From Allokutzneria multivorans (lineage in GTDB: Bacteria; Actinomycetota; Actinomycetes; Mycobacteriales; Pseudonocardiaceae): a DNA stretch of 64,000 bases. The notes below the pieces were generated by a model that saw nothing but the letters and a program-made list of their open reading frames with translations, was not told the DNA's origin and searched no databases. The stretch covers positions 766,142 through 830,141 of the forward strand of contig NZ_BAABAL010000018.1 in the NCBI RefSeq assembly GCF_039537405.1. Reading direction: 5' to 3'. The translations under genes and the position numbers were made by a program. Below are positions 40,670 through 51,186 of this stretch, piece after piece; positions within the stretch are counted from its first letter, which is position 1, and every line of letters begins with the position of its first letter.

Positions 40670-43472
40670 GCGGAATGACCACTGTGGACTGTCGACCCTC
40701 CCCCGCCGTCGCGCTGGCGCGCAGCGAGGTGTTACCGCTGCCGATCGCGCTCCAGATCTCCAACTTCACGCATCCGTTGGAGAGGTTGGTGAGCGTGCCC
40801 GACTGCGCTTGGATTCCGGACGCCTGCGTGTAGTTCTCCCATCCGTTCACCGGGTCGGTGGCGAAGTAGCGATAGGTCTCCGTGCGCGTGTAGTTCCCAG
40901 AACCGTTGGGGTCGTAGGAGATCCGCGCCTGCACGCCGTTGCCGACTCCGGTCCCGGAGTCCACGTTCAGCGAGAACTGCGTCTGCTTGGCCGGATCGAC
41001 GGTTCCGCTGATCCCGCACGTGGTGTAGGCGCGAGCGTTGGTCGGCACGCCGTCGAAGTTGCGTCCTCCGGCGCTGCTCACGGCGTCGTTCAGGGCACCG
41101 GAACCGCTGGTGACGGAGAGCTTGTCCGGGCTCGTCACGTGCAGGGTGGTCGGAGTCGGAACGGGGTCGACGGTGCCGCCGCCCCCGGTCGTCACGGTCT
41201 TGCCCGCAGGCACGTTCAGGGTGGTGCCGTTGGAGAAGGTCACGGTGATCGGCGAAGTGCCGAGGTTGCTGGCGACGTAGGTCTTGGTGCCGCCCTTGGA
41301 GAACACGGCGTGCAGCGGGTGGTTCGCGGTGATGCTGGTGTCGACCTGCCCGAGCGCGCTGAGGTTGCGCAGCCAGTGGAAGGTGTGCGCGCGGCTCTCC
41401 CCCTCCTCGGGCGTGTAGTTGGTGCTGCGGAAGGAGTTCAGGGCTTCGTCCGGTTTGGACAGTGCTTGGAAGGACCAGATGATGTCCTGCCACACCTTCG
41501 GCTGGCTGCCGCTGTTGCGGACGATCTCCGCCACGTTGCGGTCGATGTAGCTCGGGTTGTGGCCCAGGTACAGGGAACCGCCGGTGATCGGCAGCATGTT
41601 GATGCCGTGGATCTTCTCCGGCTCGGCGGTGAACCAGGTCGAGTAGGCGCCGCCGTCACCCCACACCATGCCGACGGTGGAGTGCTCGAAGCCCTGCGGG
41701 AAGGCCTGGTCCTGCGGGTCGAACCAGTAGTTCTGGATCGCGCTCGCCTGCGTCGTGTAGATGTAGAGGCCAGCGTCGCGCACGGCGTTGTTGCCGGTGA
41801 CCTGGCCCCATTGGATCAGCGCGTTGGCGAAGTTCATGCCCTCCGACGAGGACTCCTGGTTGTTGCCCGCGAAGAAGGCCCCGTGCCCGGCGGCCCAGTC
41901 GTGCCCGGCGAAGATGTCGAAGTCCCGCAGGAACGGGAACCTCGTGTCGTTGCGGTCGTAGTTGTTGGCGTCGCGGATCAGCAGGTCCACCATGCCGCCG
42001 TACTGGCCGCCCGCCGCCCAGTTGCGGTCGAACTTCGCCAGGGTCGCGGCGGCGGCGATGTAGTAGCCGTAGTGGAAGTGGTGGTCGTTGAGGTCGGTGT
42101 CCGAGCCGTAGGAGGCCGGATAGCCGATCAGCGTTCCCCAGTTGCGGTCGTAGTAGAAGACGCGCTCCGACTTGCCCGGCGACGCGGTGAACCAGTCCGT
42201 CAGGCGAGCCCTGATCGCGTTCAGCATCTTGTCGCGGACGTCGGTCCGGTTGACCTGGTCGGCGATCTCCGCGATCCGCGCCGCGCGCCCGACCGCCTTG
42301 CCCGTCCAGTAGGTGTCGTTGTTGAACCCGGCGAACGGGTCGCCCTGCGCGGCCTGGTCGAGGAAGCCGTTGAGAGTGGTGAGGTCTCCGCCCGTCATGG
42401 CCACCGAGGGCAACTCCGGCAGAACTCCGTTGTAGCGCGTGCTCGTGGTGAACGACGAGGTGCCGACGATCGTCTTCATCGGCCCGCGCGGCGAGATGTA
42501 GGTGTTCGCGATCGGGGTGCCGCCGCCGCTGAGGTTCTGCCACTGGTGCGGGTACAGGGAAACCACGGTCCCGGTCGCCGAGCCCTCAAGCGCCTGGGTG
42601 GTGAAGGCGTAGGTCGCGCGCACCGCGCTGGCGGCTTGGTCGTAGTTCCACGACACGCGCGTTCCCGTGATGTGCGCGTGCGCGTAAGCACCGTAGGAGT
42701 TGGCCAGCGCCACGCGGTCGGAGCCGCCGGGCAGGACCGCTACGGAGAAGAATCCCTTGCCCGCCAAGGAAGATGTGATCGCGTTGCCGCCCACGTTCCA
42801 CGTCGCTCCACTCGGCGCGTACGCGACGTAGTCGTGGCCGTCGACGGAGAAGCCGATGCGGGAACCGTTGTTCTGCCACACGTTCGGCGCCGCCGAGAAG
42901 CTCAGTCTGGCGTCGCCGCCGGTGACCTTCGCGTAGACGAAGGGGGACCCGTGGCCGATCGTGGCGCGCAGCGTGCGGGCTCCGTCGGACCAGAACGGGC
43001 TGACCGTCCAGTCCGTCCAGCCGTCGACCTTCGCCTCCGGCGCGTTCAGGCCGGTCACGCCGAGCGTGAAGTCCGCGCCGTACTGGTAGTGGTACTCGCC
43101 GACACCGGTGGCCGTTCCGGTGATCGTCGGCGTGGTCGCGTAGTCGACGCCGAGGCCGCCCGCCACGGTGTCGAAGGAGAAGGGGTGCGCCATCAGGTTG
43201 TCCGAGAACGCGCACTCGGTGCGCTTGTAGACCAGCGAGGACCACCAGTCGTTCGTCGGCACCGCCCCCGCGGGCGCGTTCGCGGTGAGGTGGCGCCTCG
43301 GGTTGGTCGCCAGGTCAGAGCACGCGGTCGGCAGCGCCGCGCCCGCCGGCAACGACGTCGTGTAACTGCCCGCGCCCACCGGCTCCGCCGAGGCGGGGAG
43401 GACGGGGGTCACGGTCGCGAGGAGCACTACGGCGGCAACCAAGGCAGGTCTCAGCCCGCTGCGATAGCCCAT
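40656..43472 (-). CDS. Secreted GH81 endo-beta-1,3-glucanase with CBM
   Basis: A 938-aa secreted enzyme. Signal peptide ends near residue 29 (LPASA-EPVG). The GH81 catalytic region has TNDWWSSLVYKR, DLNDHHFHYGYY (catalytic Asp) and NQESSSEGMNFA (catalytic Glu). A Pro-rich linker near 790 leads to a C-terminal beta module of about 135 residues (VTSPDKLSVTSGSGAL...), probably a CBM56-like beta-1,3-glucan-binding domain. GGAGAG precedes ATG 43472. A LacI-type palindrome lies 51 nt upstream. It would degrade fungal or algal laminarin-type glucan. Confidence 0.93.
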   Translation of the reverse strand: MGYRSGLRPALVAAVVLLATVTPVLPASAEPVGAGSYTTSLPAGAALPTACSDLATNPRRHLTANAPAGAVPTNDWWSSLVYKRTECAFSDNLMAHPFSFDTVAGGLGVDYATTPTITGTATGVGEYHYQYGADFTLGVTGLNAPEAKVDGWTDWTVSPFWSDGARTLRATIGHGSPFVYAKVTGGDARLSFSAAPNVWQNNGSRIGFSVDGHDYVAYAPSGATWNVGGNAITSSLAGKGFFSVAVLPGGSDRVALANSYGAYAHAHITGTRVSWNYDQAASAVRATYAFTTQALEGSATGTVVSLYPHQWQNLSGGGTPIANTYISPRGPMKTIVGTSSFTTSTRYNGVLPELPSVAMTGGDLTTLNGFLDQAAQGDPFAGFNNDTYWTGKAVGRAARIAEIADQVNRTDVRDKMLNAIRARLTDWFTASPGKSERVFYYDRNWGTLIGYPASYGSDTDLNDHHFHYGYYIAAAATLAKFDRNWAAGGQYGGMVDLLIRDANNYDRNDTRFPFLRDFDIFAGHDWAAGHGAFFAGNNQESSSEGMNFANALIQWGQVTGNNAVRDAGLYIYTTQASAIQNYWFDPQDQAFPQGFEHSTVGMVWGDGGAYSTWFTAEPEKIHGINMLPITGGSLYLGHNPSYIDRNVAEIVRNSGSQPKVWQDIIWSFQALSKPDEALNSFRSTNYTPEEGESRAHTFHWLRNLSALGQVDTSITANHPLHAVFSKGGTKTYVASNLGTSPITVTFSNGTTLNVPAGKTVTTGGGGTVDPVPTPTTLHVTSPDKLSVTSGSGALNDAVSSAGGRNFDGVPTNARAYTTCGISGTVDPAKQTQFSLNVDSGTGVGNGVQARISYDPNGSGNYTRTETYRYFATDPVNGWENYTQASGIQAQSGTLTNLSNGCVKLEIWSAIGSGNTSLRASATAGEGRQSTVVIPLTGR

Positions 43473-43522
43473 GAACAGCTCTCCTTTGAGCGTGGTCGAC
43501 GAGCGGCGGCGGGGCTCGATGT

Positions 43523-43534
43523 GAGAGCGCTCTC
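43523..43534. promoter_or_regulatory. LacI-type operator of the GH81 gene
   Basis: Perfect 12-bp palindrome GAGAGCGCTCTC with a central GCGC, the form of sites bound by actinobacterial LacI-type glucan/cellobiose repressors. It lies in the 120-nt divergent gap between GH81 (-) and the DinB-like gene (+). Confidence 0.68.
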
Positions 43535-43592
43535 GCACAGTTGTAGCAACGCTTCGCGTTCCGCGTCAACGGCCACGTGAAAGGCTGGCGCG

Positions 43593-44141
43593 ATGATCGA
43601 GGAGCACATGAAGTCCGAAATGCTCGACACGTTGCAGGACGCCCGGCAGACCGTGGTCGCCAAGCTGGACGGGCTCTCCGAGTACGACGCCCGGCGTCCG
43701 CTGACCCTCACCGGCACCAATCTGCTCGGCCTCGTCAAGCACCTCGCGACCTGGGAGTCCCGCTACCTCGGCGAGGTCTTCGCGCGCCCATTCCCCGAGC
43801 CGCTGCCCCGTTGGGACGACGAGTCCTTGCGTGGCACGGACTTCTGGGCCGCCGAGCACGAGACCCGCTCGGAGATCGTTTCGCTCTACCAGCGCGTGTG
43901 GGCCCACGCCGACGCGACGATCGCCGAGCTGCGACTCGACTCCCCCGGGCACGTGCCGTGGTGGCCGCGCCCGAACGTGACCCTGTTCGACGTGCTCCTG
44001 CACCGGGTCGCCGAGACCAGCCAGCACGCCGGGCACGCCGACATCCTGCGCGAGCAGCTCTCCGCCTCCGCCTCGGCCTCGGTGGAGCCGACCCCGCGCC
44101 ACGACCAGGTCCTCCAGGCCGCGAAGGCCTGGCTCACCTAG
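43593..44141 (+). CDS. DinB-family (DUF664) protein
   Basis: A 182-aa four-helix-bundle protein: GLVKHLATWESRYLGEVF, DVLLHRVAETSQHAGHADILREQL with histidines placed as in DinB metal sites. Such proteins often act as thiol-dependent transferases or hydrolases. ATG 43593 behind GAAAGG. Convergent 8-nt overlap with the next gene. Confidence 0.87.
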   Translation: MIEEHMKSEMLDTLQDARQTVVAKLDGLSEYDARRPLTLTGTNLLGLVKHLATWESRYLGEVFARPFPEPLPRWDDESLRGTDFWAAEHETRSEIVSLYQRVWAHADATIAELRLDSPGHVPWWPRPNVTLFDVLLHRVAETSQHAGHADILREQLSASASASVEPTPRHDQVLQAAKAWLT

Positions 44142-44532
44142 TGTTCTCGCGGTCTTCGAGGCCGACCGCCTCGCGCAGTTCCTTGCGGTCGTGCTCCAGG
44201 TCCGGGTTGTCCTTCGCGAGGTGACCCATGATGTCGGAGAGCCCGTCCGCGAGCGCGTTGAGCTTCTGCTGCAAGGCGTCGTCGGAGCGCTTCTGCGTGT
44301 TCTGCAGCAGCGCCACCAACAGGAACGTGACGATCGTGGTCATCGTGTTGATGATCAGCTGCCAGGTGTCCGCGCTCTCCAGCAGGAAGTACGACGGCGC
44401 CCAGATCACCACGAGCAGCACGCACATCACGAAGAACCAGGCACGGGAGACGAACTCGCTCGCGTGCGTTGCGAACCTGTCGAAGACCGAGGGCTTCCCC
44501 GAGACCTCCGACGGCATGTTCTTTCCCGGCAT
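44134..44532 (-). CDS. Low-affinity iron permease family membrane protein
   Basis: A 132-aa protein with two transmembrane helices (AWFFVMCVLLVVIWAPSYFLL and TMTTIVTFLLVALLQNTQKR) and a conserved NTQKRSDDALQQKLNAL helix after them, as in the Iron_permease (FET4-like) family. The role in bacteria is unproven. ATG 44532 chosen; GTG 44535 adjoins it. Confidence 0.85.
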   Translation of the reverse strand: MPGKNMPSEVSGKPSVFDRFATHASEFVSRAWFFVMCVLLVVIWAPSYFLLESADTWQLIINTMTTIVTFLLVALLQNTQKRSDDALQQKLNALADGLSDIMGHLAKDNPDLEHDRKELREAVGLEDRENTR

Positions 44533-44575
44533 CACCCCGGCTTACCCAGAACCACCCCTTCCCACCCGTCCGCCC

Positions 44576-44722
44576 CGGGGTTGGGGTGTCTTCAAGACCA
44601 CCAAACCCCCGTTTTGATCACCGTTGACCGCCTCCTACTTCGAGGCGCCGGAGGGTTTGCCGTCGTTGAAGACTGCCGGGGCGGGGGTTAGCTGGTCTTG
44701 AAGACCTGCCAACCCGGACGCG
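44576..44722. repeat. GTCTTCAAGAC-core intergenic repeat, copy 3 (complete)
   Basis: A complete core of about 147 bp without the MITE ends. It begins GGGTTGGGGTGTCTTCAAGA, passes through TGATCACCGTTGACCGCC and GGAGGGTTTGCCGTCGTTGA, and ends GGTCTTGAAGACC. Relative to the MITE copies it is inverted. It lies between divergent genes. Confidence 0.72.
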
Positions 44723-44731
44723 TGCGGCACA

Positions 44732-44743
44732 TAGGCTCTGCGC
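44732..44743 (+). promoter_or_regulatory. Leaderless-type -10 box
   Basis: TAGGCT at 44732-44737, exactly 6 nt before ATG 44744, immediately after the repeat copy. No Shine-Dalgarno. Confidence 0.55.
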
Positions 44744-45175
44744 ATGTCGCTCTCCACCAACGCCGACGAGCACCAGGTCCGCGAATTCACCTGTGGCTGC
44801 TGCGCCGCGCCCGCCCAGCGGACGTGGAACTTCGTGCTCCGCGACGGGTCCCCGCACGCCGTGTACTTCGCCAACAGCTACAACCACGGCGGCCAGGGCC
44901 ACGAGACGTGGATCGACGTGATCCTGGGCAGTTGGGGCGGCGAGAACCACTCCGACCACGTGACCTTCGGCTGCCGCGTCGGCGCCGTCGAGGACTCCCC
45001 CGCTCCGGCCGCGACCGCCGTGCAGGCGTGCCTCGACGGCAGTGCCGGTCCACTGCACGGCCGTACGCTGAGCCGCGAGGAAGCCTTGGCGCACCCGTGG
45101 ATCACCGACTTCTGGGCCGTCGTGGACCACGTACTCGAACACGACCCCGTCGTCCACCCCCACCTCTACGGCTGA
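44744..45175 (+). CDS. Hypothetical protein
   Basis: A 143-aa soluble protein I do not recognise. Near the N-terminus FTCGCCAAPAQRTWNFVLRD has a CxCC cluster that may bind metal; the centre has HETWIDVILGSWG and the C-terminus is His-rich (LEHDPVVHPHLYG). Single gene between two repeat arrays, probably leaderless. Confidence 0.65.
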   Translation: MSLSTNADEHQVREFTCGCCAAPAQRTWNFVLRDGSPHAVYFANSYNHGGQGHETWIDVILGSWGGENHSDHVTFGCRVGAVEDSPAPAATAVQACLDGSAGPLHGRTLSREEALAHPWITDFWAVVDHVLEHDPVVHPHLYG

Positions 45176-45249
45176 CACTCCAACGCCCCCGCCTCGCTGC
45201 CGCGCCCCGCCGCGCCCCCCACCCAATGCCGCGTTCGGCGCGTTGAGAA

Positions 45250-45425
45250 CCCTGAACGACCCCTTCGGGTACTTGGAACCGCACCAAACGACCCGTTCAG
45301 CTCCTCCAACGCACCAAACGACCCGTTCGGGGAGTTGAGCGCACCAAACGACCCGTTCGGGGAGTTGAGCGCACCAAACGACCCGTTCAGCGCGCTCAAC
45401 GCACCAAACGACCCGTTCAGGGCTT
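45250..45425. repeat. 30-bp tandem palindrome array 1
   Basis: Six units on an exact 30-bp period (45251, 45281, 45311, 45341, 45371, 45401). Each carries ACGACCCGTTC, part of the dyad GAACG-n3-CGTTC, followed by a variable 10-bp piece such as GGGAGTTGAGC. The whole is bounded by CCCTGAACG (45250) and CGTTCAGGG (45414), an outer inverted repeat. It fills the gap between convergent genes. In frame it would encode ten-residue repeats, but no start site supports translation. Confidence 0.85.
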
Positions 45426-45457
45426 AAGCCGTGGCGGAGTGCGGCGCGGTGTGGGGG

Positions 45458-45853
45458 TCAGACGTTGCCCAAGGTGCGGGTGATGGTGATCTCGATGACG
45501 ACGCGCGCGGGGTTGGGCTTGGGGGTGCGGTAGCGCGCGGCGTAGCGGGCCTCGGCGTCGGCGACGGAAGCGGCGTCCTCGCGGACCACGGCGCGGCCTT
45601 CCAGCGTCGACCAGCGGCCGCCGTCGACCTGGCACACGGCGACGGTGGCACCGTCGGGCCCGGCGGCGCGCACGTGCCGGACCTTCTGCGAGTGGGAGAA
45701 GGTGATCACGCGCGCGATGCCTGCCTCTGCGTCGAGGGTGACGCCGACGGGCACGACGTGCGGGGTGCCGTCCTTGCGGATCGTGCTCAGCGTGCAGAGG
45801 TGGCGTTCGGTCCAGAAGGCGGTGCCGCCCTCGCTCAACTCGATCTTCGGCAT
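45458..45853 (-). CDS. PPOX-class F420-dependent oxidoreductase
   Basis: A 131-aa split-barrel flavin/deazaflavin protein: LCTLSTIRKDGTPHVVPVGV, then KVRHVRAAG and GRWSTLEGRAVV, as in the F420-type PPOX family. Reduces small substrates with F420H2 or binds F420; target unknown. ATG 45853 is 6 nt after CATAAT, so leaderless. Its start is only 17 nt from the divergent AlkB start. Confidence 0.9.
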   Translation of the reverse strand: MPKIELSEGGTAFWTERHLCTLSTIRKDGTPHVVPVGVTLDAEAGIARVITFSHSQKVRHVRAAGPDGATVAVCQVDGGRWSTLEGRAVVREDAASVADAEARYAARYRTPKPNPARVVIEITITRTLGNV

Positions 45854-45858
45854 GAGCC

Positions 45859-45865
45859 CATTATG
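45859..45865. promoter_or_regulatory. Overlapping divergent -10 boxes
   Basis: CATTAT (45859-45864, +) is 6 nt before the AlkB ATG and CATAAT (45860-45865, -) is 6 nt before the PPOX ATG. The two boxes overlap by five bases in a 17-bp divergent gap, so both transcripts would be leaderless and mutually exclusive at the promoter. Confidence 0.6.
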
Positions 45866-45870
45866 GTCCC

Positions 45871-46491
45871 ATGGCCCTGTTCCCCCGCGAGCGCGCGGAG
45901 ATCGCGCCGGGCGCGGTGCACGTGCCGGACTGGCTGAGCCCGGACGAGCAGGCGCGCCTGGTGGAAGCCTGCCGCGAGTGGTCGCGCCCGCCGGCGGGAC
46001 TGCGCGCGACGACGATGCCGAACGGCTCGGTGATGTCGGTGCGCTCGGTGTGCCTCGGGTGGCACTGGACGCCTTACAAGTACGAACGCCACACCGAGCA
46101 CGGCGAGCCGGTGAAGCCGTTCCCGGACTGGCTGGGCGAACTGGGGCGCAGAGCGGCGGGCGCGGGCTACCGGCCGGACATCGCGCTGGTCAACTACTAC
46201 GACGCCGGAGCGCGGATGGGCATGCACCGCGACGCGGACGAGCGCAGCGCGGAGCCCGTGGTCTCGCTGAGCCTCGGTGACACGTGCGTCTTCCGCTTCG
46301 GCAACACCGACAACCGTGGGCGCCCGTGGACGGACGTCGAACTGCACTCCGGCGACCTCTTCGTCTTCGGCGGGCCGTCGCGGCTGGCCTTCCACGGCGT
46401 CACCAGGACGTTCCCGGGCACCGGGCCGGAGATCGGTCTGCGCGGCGGCGGGCGCCTCAACATCACGTTGCGGGTGTCGGGCATGGAATGA
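45871..46491 (+). CDS. alkB: AlkB-like 2-oxoglutarate-dependent dioxygenase
   Basis: A 206-aa Fe(II)/2OG oxygenase: NYYDAGARMGMHRDADE (iron ligands His and Asp), VVSLSLGDTCVFRFG, FHGVTRTFPG (third ligand His) and RLNITLRV (2OG-binding Arg). This matches E. coli AlkB, which directly reverses 1-methyladenine and 3-methylcytosine lesions. Leaderless start. Divergent from the PPOX gene. Confidence 0.93.
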   Translation: MALFPRERAEIAPGAVHVPDWLSPDEQARLVEACREWSRPPAGLRATTMPNGSVMSVRSVCLGWHWTPYKYERHTEHGEPVKPFPDWLGELGRRAAGAGYRPDIALVNYYDAGARMGMHRDADERSAEPVVSLSLGDTCVFRFGNTDNRGRPWTDVELHSGDLFVFGGPSRLAFHGVTRTFPGTGPEIGLRGGGRLNITLRVSGME

Positions 46492-46515
46492 CGCTCGGCG
46501 GGGAAAGCACGGGAC

Positions 46516-47457
46516 GTGAGCGGACATAACGGACGCGTCGTGGTCTTCGCGCCCTCTCCTCAGCTGACGGTGACCGTCGAGGACCTCAACGGGGAGCCCG
46601 ATATCCATGTGCACCCGGGCGGGCAGGGCGTCTGGCAGGCGCGCATGATCACCTCGCTGGGCGTGGGCGTGGTGCTGTGCGGAACGGTCGGCGGCGAGAC
46701 CGGACATGTGTTGCAGCACCTGGTCGACGACCCCGCGATCGAGACGCAGCTGCTGCACGTGGACGCCCGCAACGGCGCCTACGTCCACGACCGCCGCGAC
46801 GGAAGCCGGGACGAGCTCGTGGAAATGCCGGCCGGTGAGCTGTCCCGCCACGACCTCGACGACCTCTACGAGCTGACCCTGACGCACGCGCTGGACGCCG
46901 GGATCGCGCTGCTCAGCGGGCCGAGCAACGACCGCGTGCTGCCGCACTCGCTCTACCGCAGGCTCACCGAGGACCTGACGGTCAACGGGTGCCGCGTGCT
47001 GGCCGACCTCGCGGGGCAGCGCCTGGTGGAGGTGCTCGACGGCGGGCCGTCCTTCGTGAAGGTCAGCCACGAGGAGCTGATCGACGACGGCCGCGCGGCC
47101 AGCGGCGACCTGGCCGACCTGATCCCCGCGATCAGGGAGATCGCCAAGTGCGGCCCGGAAGCCGTCGTGGTCTCGCGCGCCGCCGAGCCCGCGCTGGCGC
47201 TGATCGAGGACGAGCTGCTCACCCTGCACGTCCCGGACCTGAGCCCGGTGGACACGCGCGGCGGCGGCGACTCGATGACGGCGGGCGTCGCGGCCTGCCT
47301 CGCCAAGGGTGAGCCGTTGCGCGAGGCGTTGCGCGTCGGCGCGGCGGCCGGGGCGCTCAACATCACCCGGCGCGGTCTTGGCACCGGAGGCGGCGACGCC
47401 ATCCGCACCCTGGCCGAGCGCGTGGAACTCCGCCCCCTGCGAGGAAGTCACTCATGA
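46516..47457 (+). CDS. PfkB-family sugar kinase (1-phosphofructokinase-like)
   Basis: A 313-aa ribokinase-fold enzyme. VFAPSPQLTVTVEDL and HPGGQGVWQARMITSLG match the phosphofructokinase/tagatose-6-P kinase subgroup, and the active site is DTRGGGDSMTAG, where G-A-G-D is G-G-G-D. GTG 46516 has only weak purines upstream. It is coupled to the SurE gene by an ATGA overlap. Confidence 0.88.
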   Translation: MSGHNGRVVVFAPSPQLTVTVEDLNGEPDIHVHPGGQGVWQARMITSLGVGVVLCGTVGGETGHVLQHLVDDPAIETQLLHVDARNGAYVHDRRDGSRDELVEMPAGELSRHDLDDLYELTLTHALDAGIALLSGPSNDRVLPHSLYRRLTEDLTVNGCRVLADLAGQRLVEVLDGGPSFVKVSHEELIDDGRAASGDLADLIPAIREIAKCGPEAVVVSRAAEPALALIEDELLTLHVPDLSPVDTRGGGDSMTAGVAACLAKGEPLREALRVGAAAGALNITRRGLGTGGGDAIRTLAERVELRPLRGSHS

Positions 47458-48197
47458 TCGCGTTGATCACCAACGATGACGGCATCGACTCCCCCGGACT
47501 GGCCGCGCTCGCCGCAATGGCCGTCCACAGTGGACTCTCAGTGGTGGTCGCGGCCCCCGCCGAGGAGTCCAGCGGCACCAGCGCGGGGCTGACCGCGGCG
47601 AAGGACGACCGCCGGATCGCCGTGGCGCGCAAGGAGATCCCGGGCCTGCCAGACGTCCCCGCTTACGCGGTGGCCGGTCACCCCGGACTGATCGCGCTCG
47701 TAGCCGCTCAGGGCGCGTTCGGCGTCACTCCGGACCTCGTGCTCTCCGGGATCAACCGCGGCGCCAACGTCGGCCGGGCCGTGCTGCACTCCGGCACGGT
47801 CGGCGCGACCTTGACGGCAGCCGTCAACGACCTGAACGGCCTAGCGGTGTCCCTCGACGTCGGCCTCAACGGCACCGCCGAACCCCGGTGGGACGCGGCG
47901 GCGGAGATCGTCGAGCACGCGATCGGAGTGCTGCGGAACTCCCCGTCGGGCACCGTGCTCAACGTGAACGTGCCGAACGTGGCGCCGGAGAAGATGCCTC
48001 CGCTGCGCCATGCCCGGCTCGCCCGCTACGGCACCGTGCAGAGCCGCGTGGAGCGCTTGGACGACAACAGCCTGGAAGTCGTGGCTGTCAACGTCGACGA
48101 CGCGAAGCCGGAACCCGACACCGACGCCGCGCTGCTCGCCCGGGGGCACCCGACGATCACCGCGCTGCGCTCGGTCAGCGAGGACACCGGCGTCGCG

Positions 48198-48218
<21 letters not shown>
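47454..48218 (+). CDS. surE: SurE-like 5'/3'-nucleotidase
   Basis: A 254-aa SurE phosphatase: ITNDDGIDSPGL metal site at the N-terminus, APAEESSGTSAG, LVLSGINRGANVG and HSGTVGA are diagnostic. SurE dephosphorylates nucleoside monophosphates and polyphosphate. GAGGAAG precedes the ATG. Paired with a PfkB kinase by overlap. Its 3' end overlaps the convergent geosmin synthase by 21 nt. Confidence 0.92.
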
Positions 48219-50438
<2,220 letters not shown>

Positions 50439-50593
50439 GGTGCGCGCCTGCTCTCTTCGGGATCTCTCCGGACGGCCAGCCTGACGCGTTCGACCCTCGC
50501 ATTCGGCTCAACGCGGGGGCATCGGCCAGGCAGGCGATGTGCTGCCCGAACGAGCGACCGCCGGAGGTCACCCCACGTGGCGGCCGGAGCTGC

Positions 50594-50743
50594 CTAGAGA
50601 ATCGGGGTCGCGGGCTCGACAGCCCAGGCGACGGGCGGGAGACCCCTCCGACGGGCGTCGCGCGCCACCTTCGCCAGCAGGGCCATCAGAGTGTTCTCGT
50701 TCACCAGAACGGGCGGAGTCCGCACGCCGCGCTCGTCCAGCAT
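50594..50743 (-). CDS. Small 49-aa hypothetical ORF
   Basis: ATG 50743 opens a frame with normal-looking composition: MLDERGVRTPPVLVNENTL..., ending VAWAVEPATPIL. No clear Shine-Dalgarno and no recognised family. The frame stays open upstream (RSDRLFR), so it may be the tail of a decayed gene. It is the only coding candidate in the 368-nt gap 50439-50806. Confidence 0.35.
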   Translation of the reverse strand: MLDERGVRTPPVLVNENTLMALLAKVARDARRRGLPPVAWAVEPATPIL

Positions 50744-50806
50744 CCGGAACAGCCGGTCGGACCGGGAAGACTTGTGTCCACATTGGACAGTTTCGCGGGG
50801 CCGAAC

Positions 50807-51133
50807 CTAGCTTAAGAACCGCACGCGGTCGATCAGCCCTTCGCGAACGCGGTAGGCGACCAGCACGCGGTGCGGTTCGCCGCCGAGCCCGTGCGCCACC
50901 TCGTGGTCCACCACCCACCCGCGCTCGACCAGCCTGCCGACCACCTCGGCGCGGCAGAGTCGCTGCGCGAACTGCTCCTCGTAGAGCCCCCGCAGCTGGT
51001 CGCGCCCCCGCACCGTGCGCCCCTCGCTCATCGAGAGGCGGACGTCCTCGGCGTAGGTCGCCAGGAACGCGTCCAGGTCGTGCTCGTTGTACGCGGCCAG
51101 TTGGCGGTCCACCACGGAGGCAGGATCGATCAT
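50807..51133 (-). CDS. SnoaL/NTF2-like protein
   Basis: A 108-aa cone-shaped alpha+beta-barrel protein: VDRQLAAYNEHDLDAFLATYAEDVRLSMSEG is the usual NTF2-like N-terminus, then VRGRDQLRGLYEEQFA and the beta sheet. Function of single-domain members cannot be read. ATG 51133 is 7 nt after CAGAAT (reverse strand 51146-51141), a leaderless pattern. Confidence 0.88.
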   Translation of the reverse strand: MIDPASVVDRQLAAYNEHDLDAFLATYAEDVRLSMSEGRTVRGRDQLRGLYEEQFAQRLCRAEVVGRLVERGWVVDHEVAHGLGGEPHRVLVAYRVREGLIDRVRFLS

Positions 51134-51186
51134 GAAGCCGATTCTGACACGCCGCGCGGACCGTCAACCGCGTCCGTGCGCAACAG

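Noticed and set aside
40809..43580. 923-codon plus-strand open frame opposite GH81
   Set aside because: Low-complexity Val/Arg/Ala composition without motifs; the GH81 gene with signal peptide and catalytic residues is on the other strand.
45166..45399. Repeat-peptide gene (NGSFGALN decapeptides) on the minus strand
   Set aside because: The 30-bp period keeps any frame open; no start site, and similar peptides appear in several frames and both strands at the other arrays.
45250..45425. CRISPR array
   Set aside because: The period is only 30 bp, the pieces between dyad cores are about 17 bp and resemble each other, and there are no cas genes.
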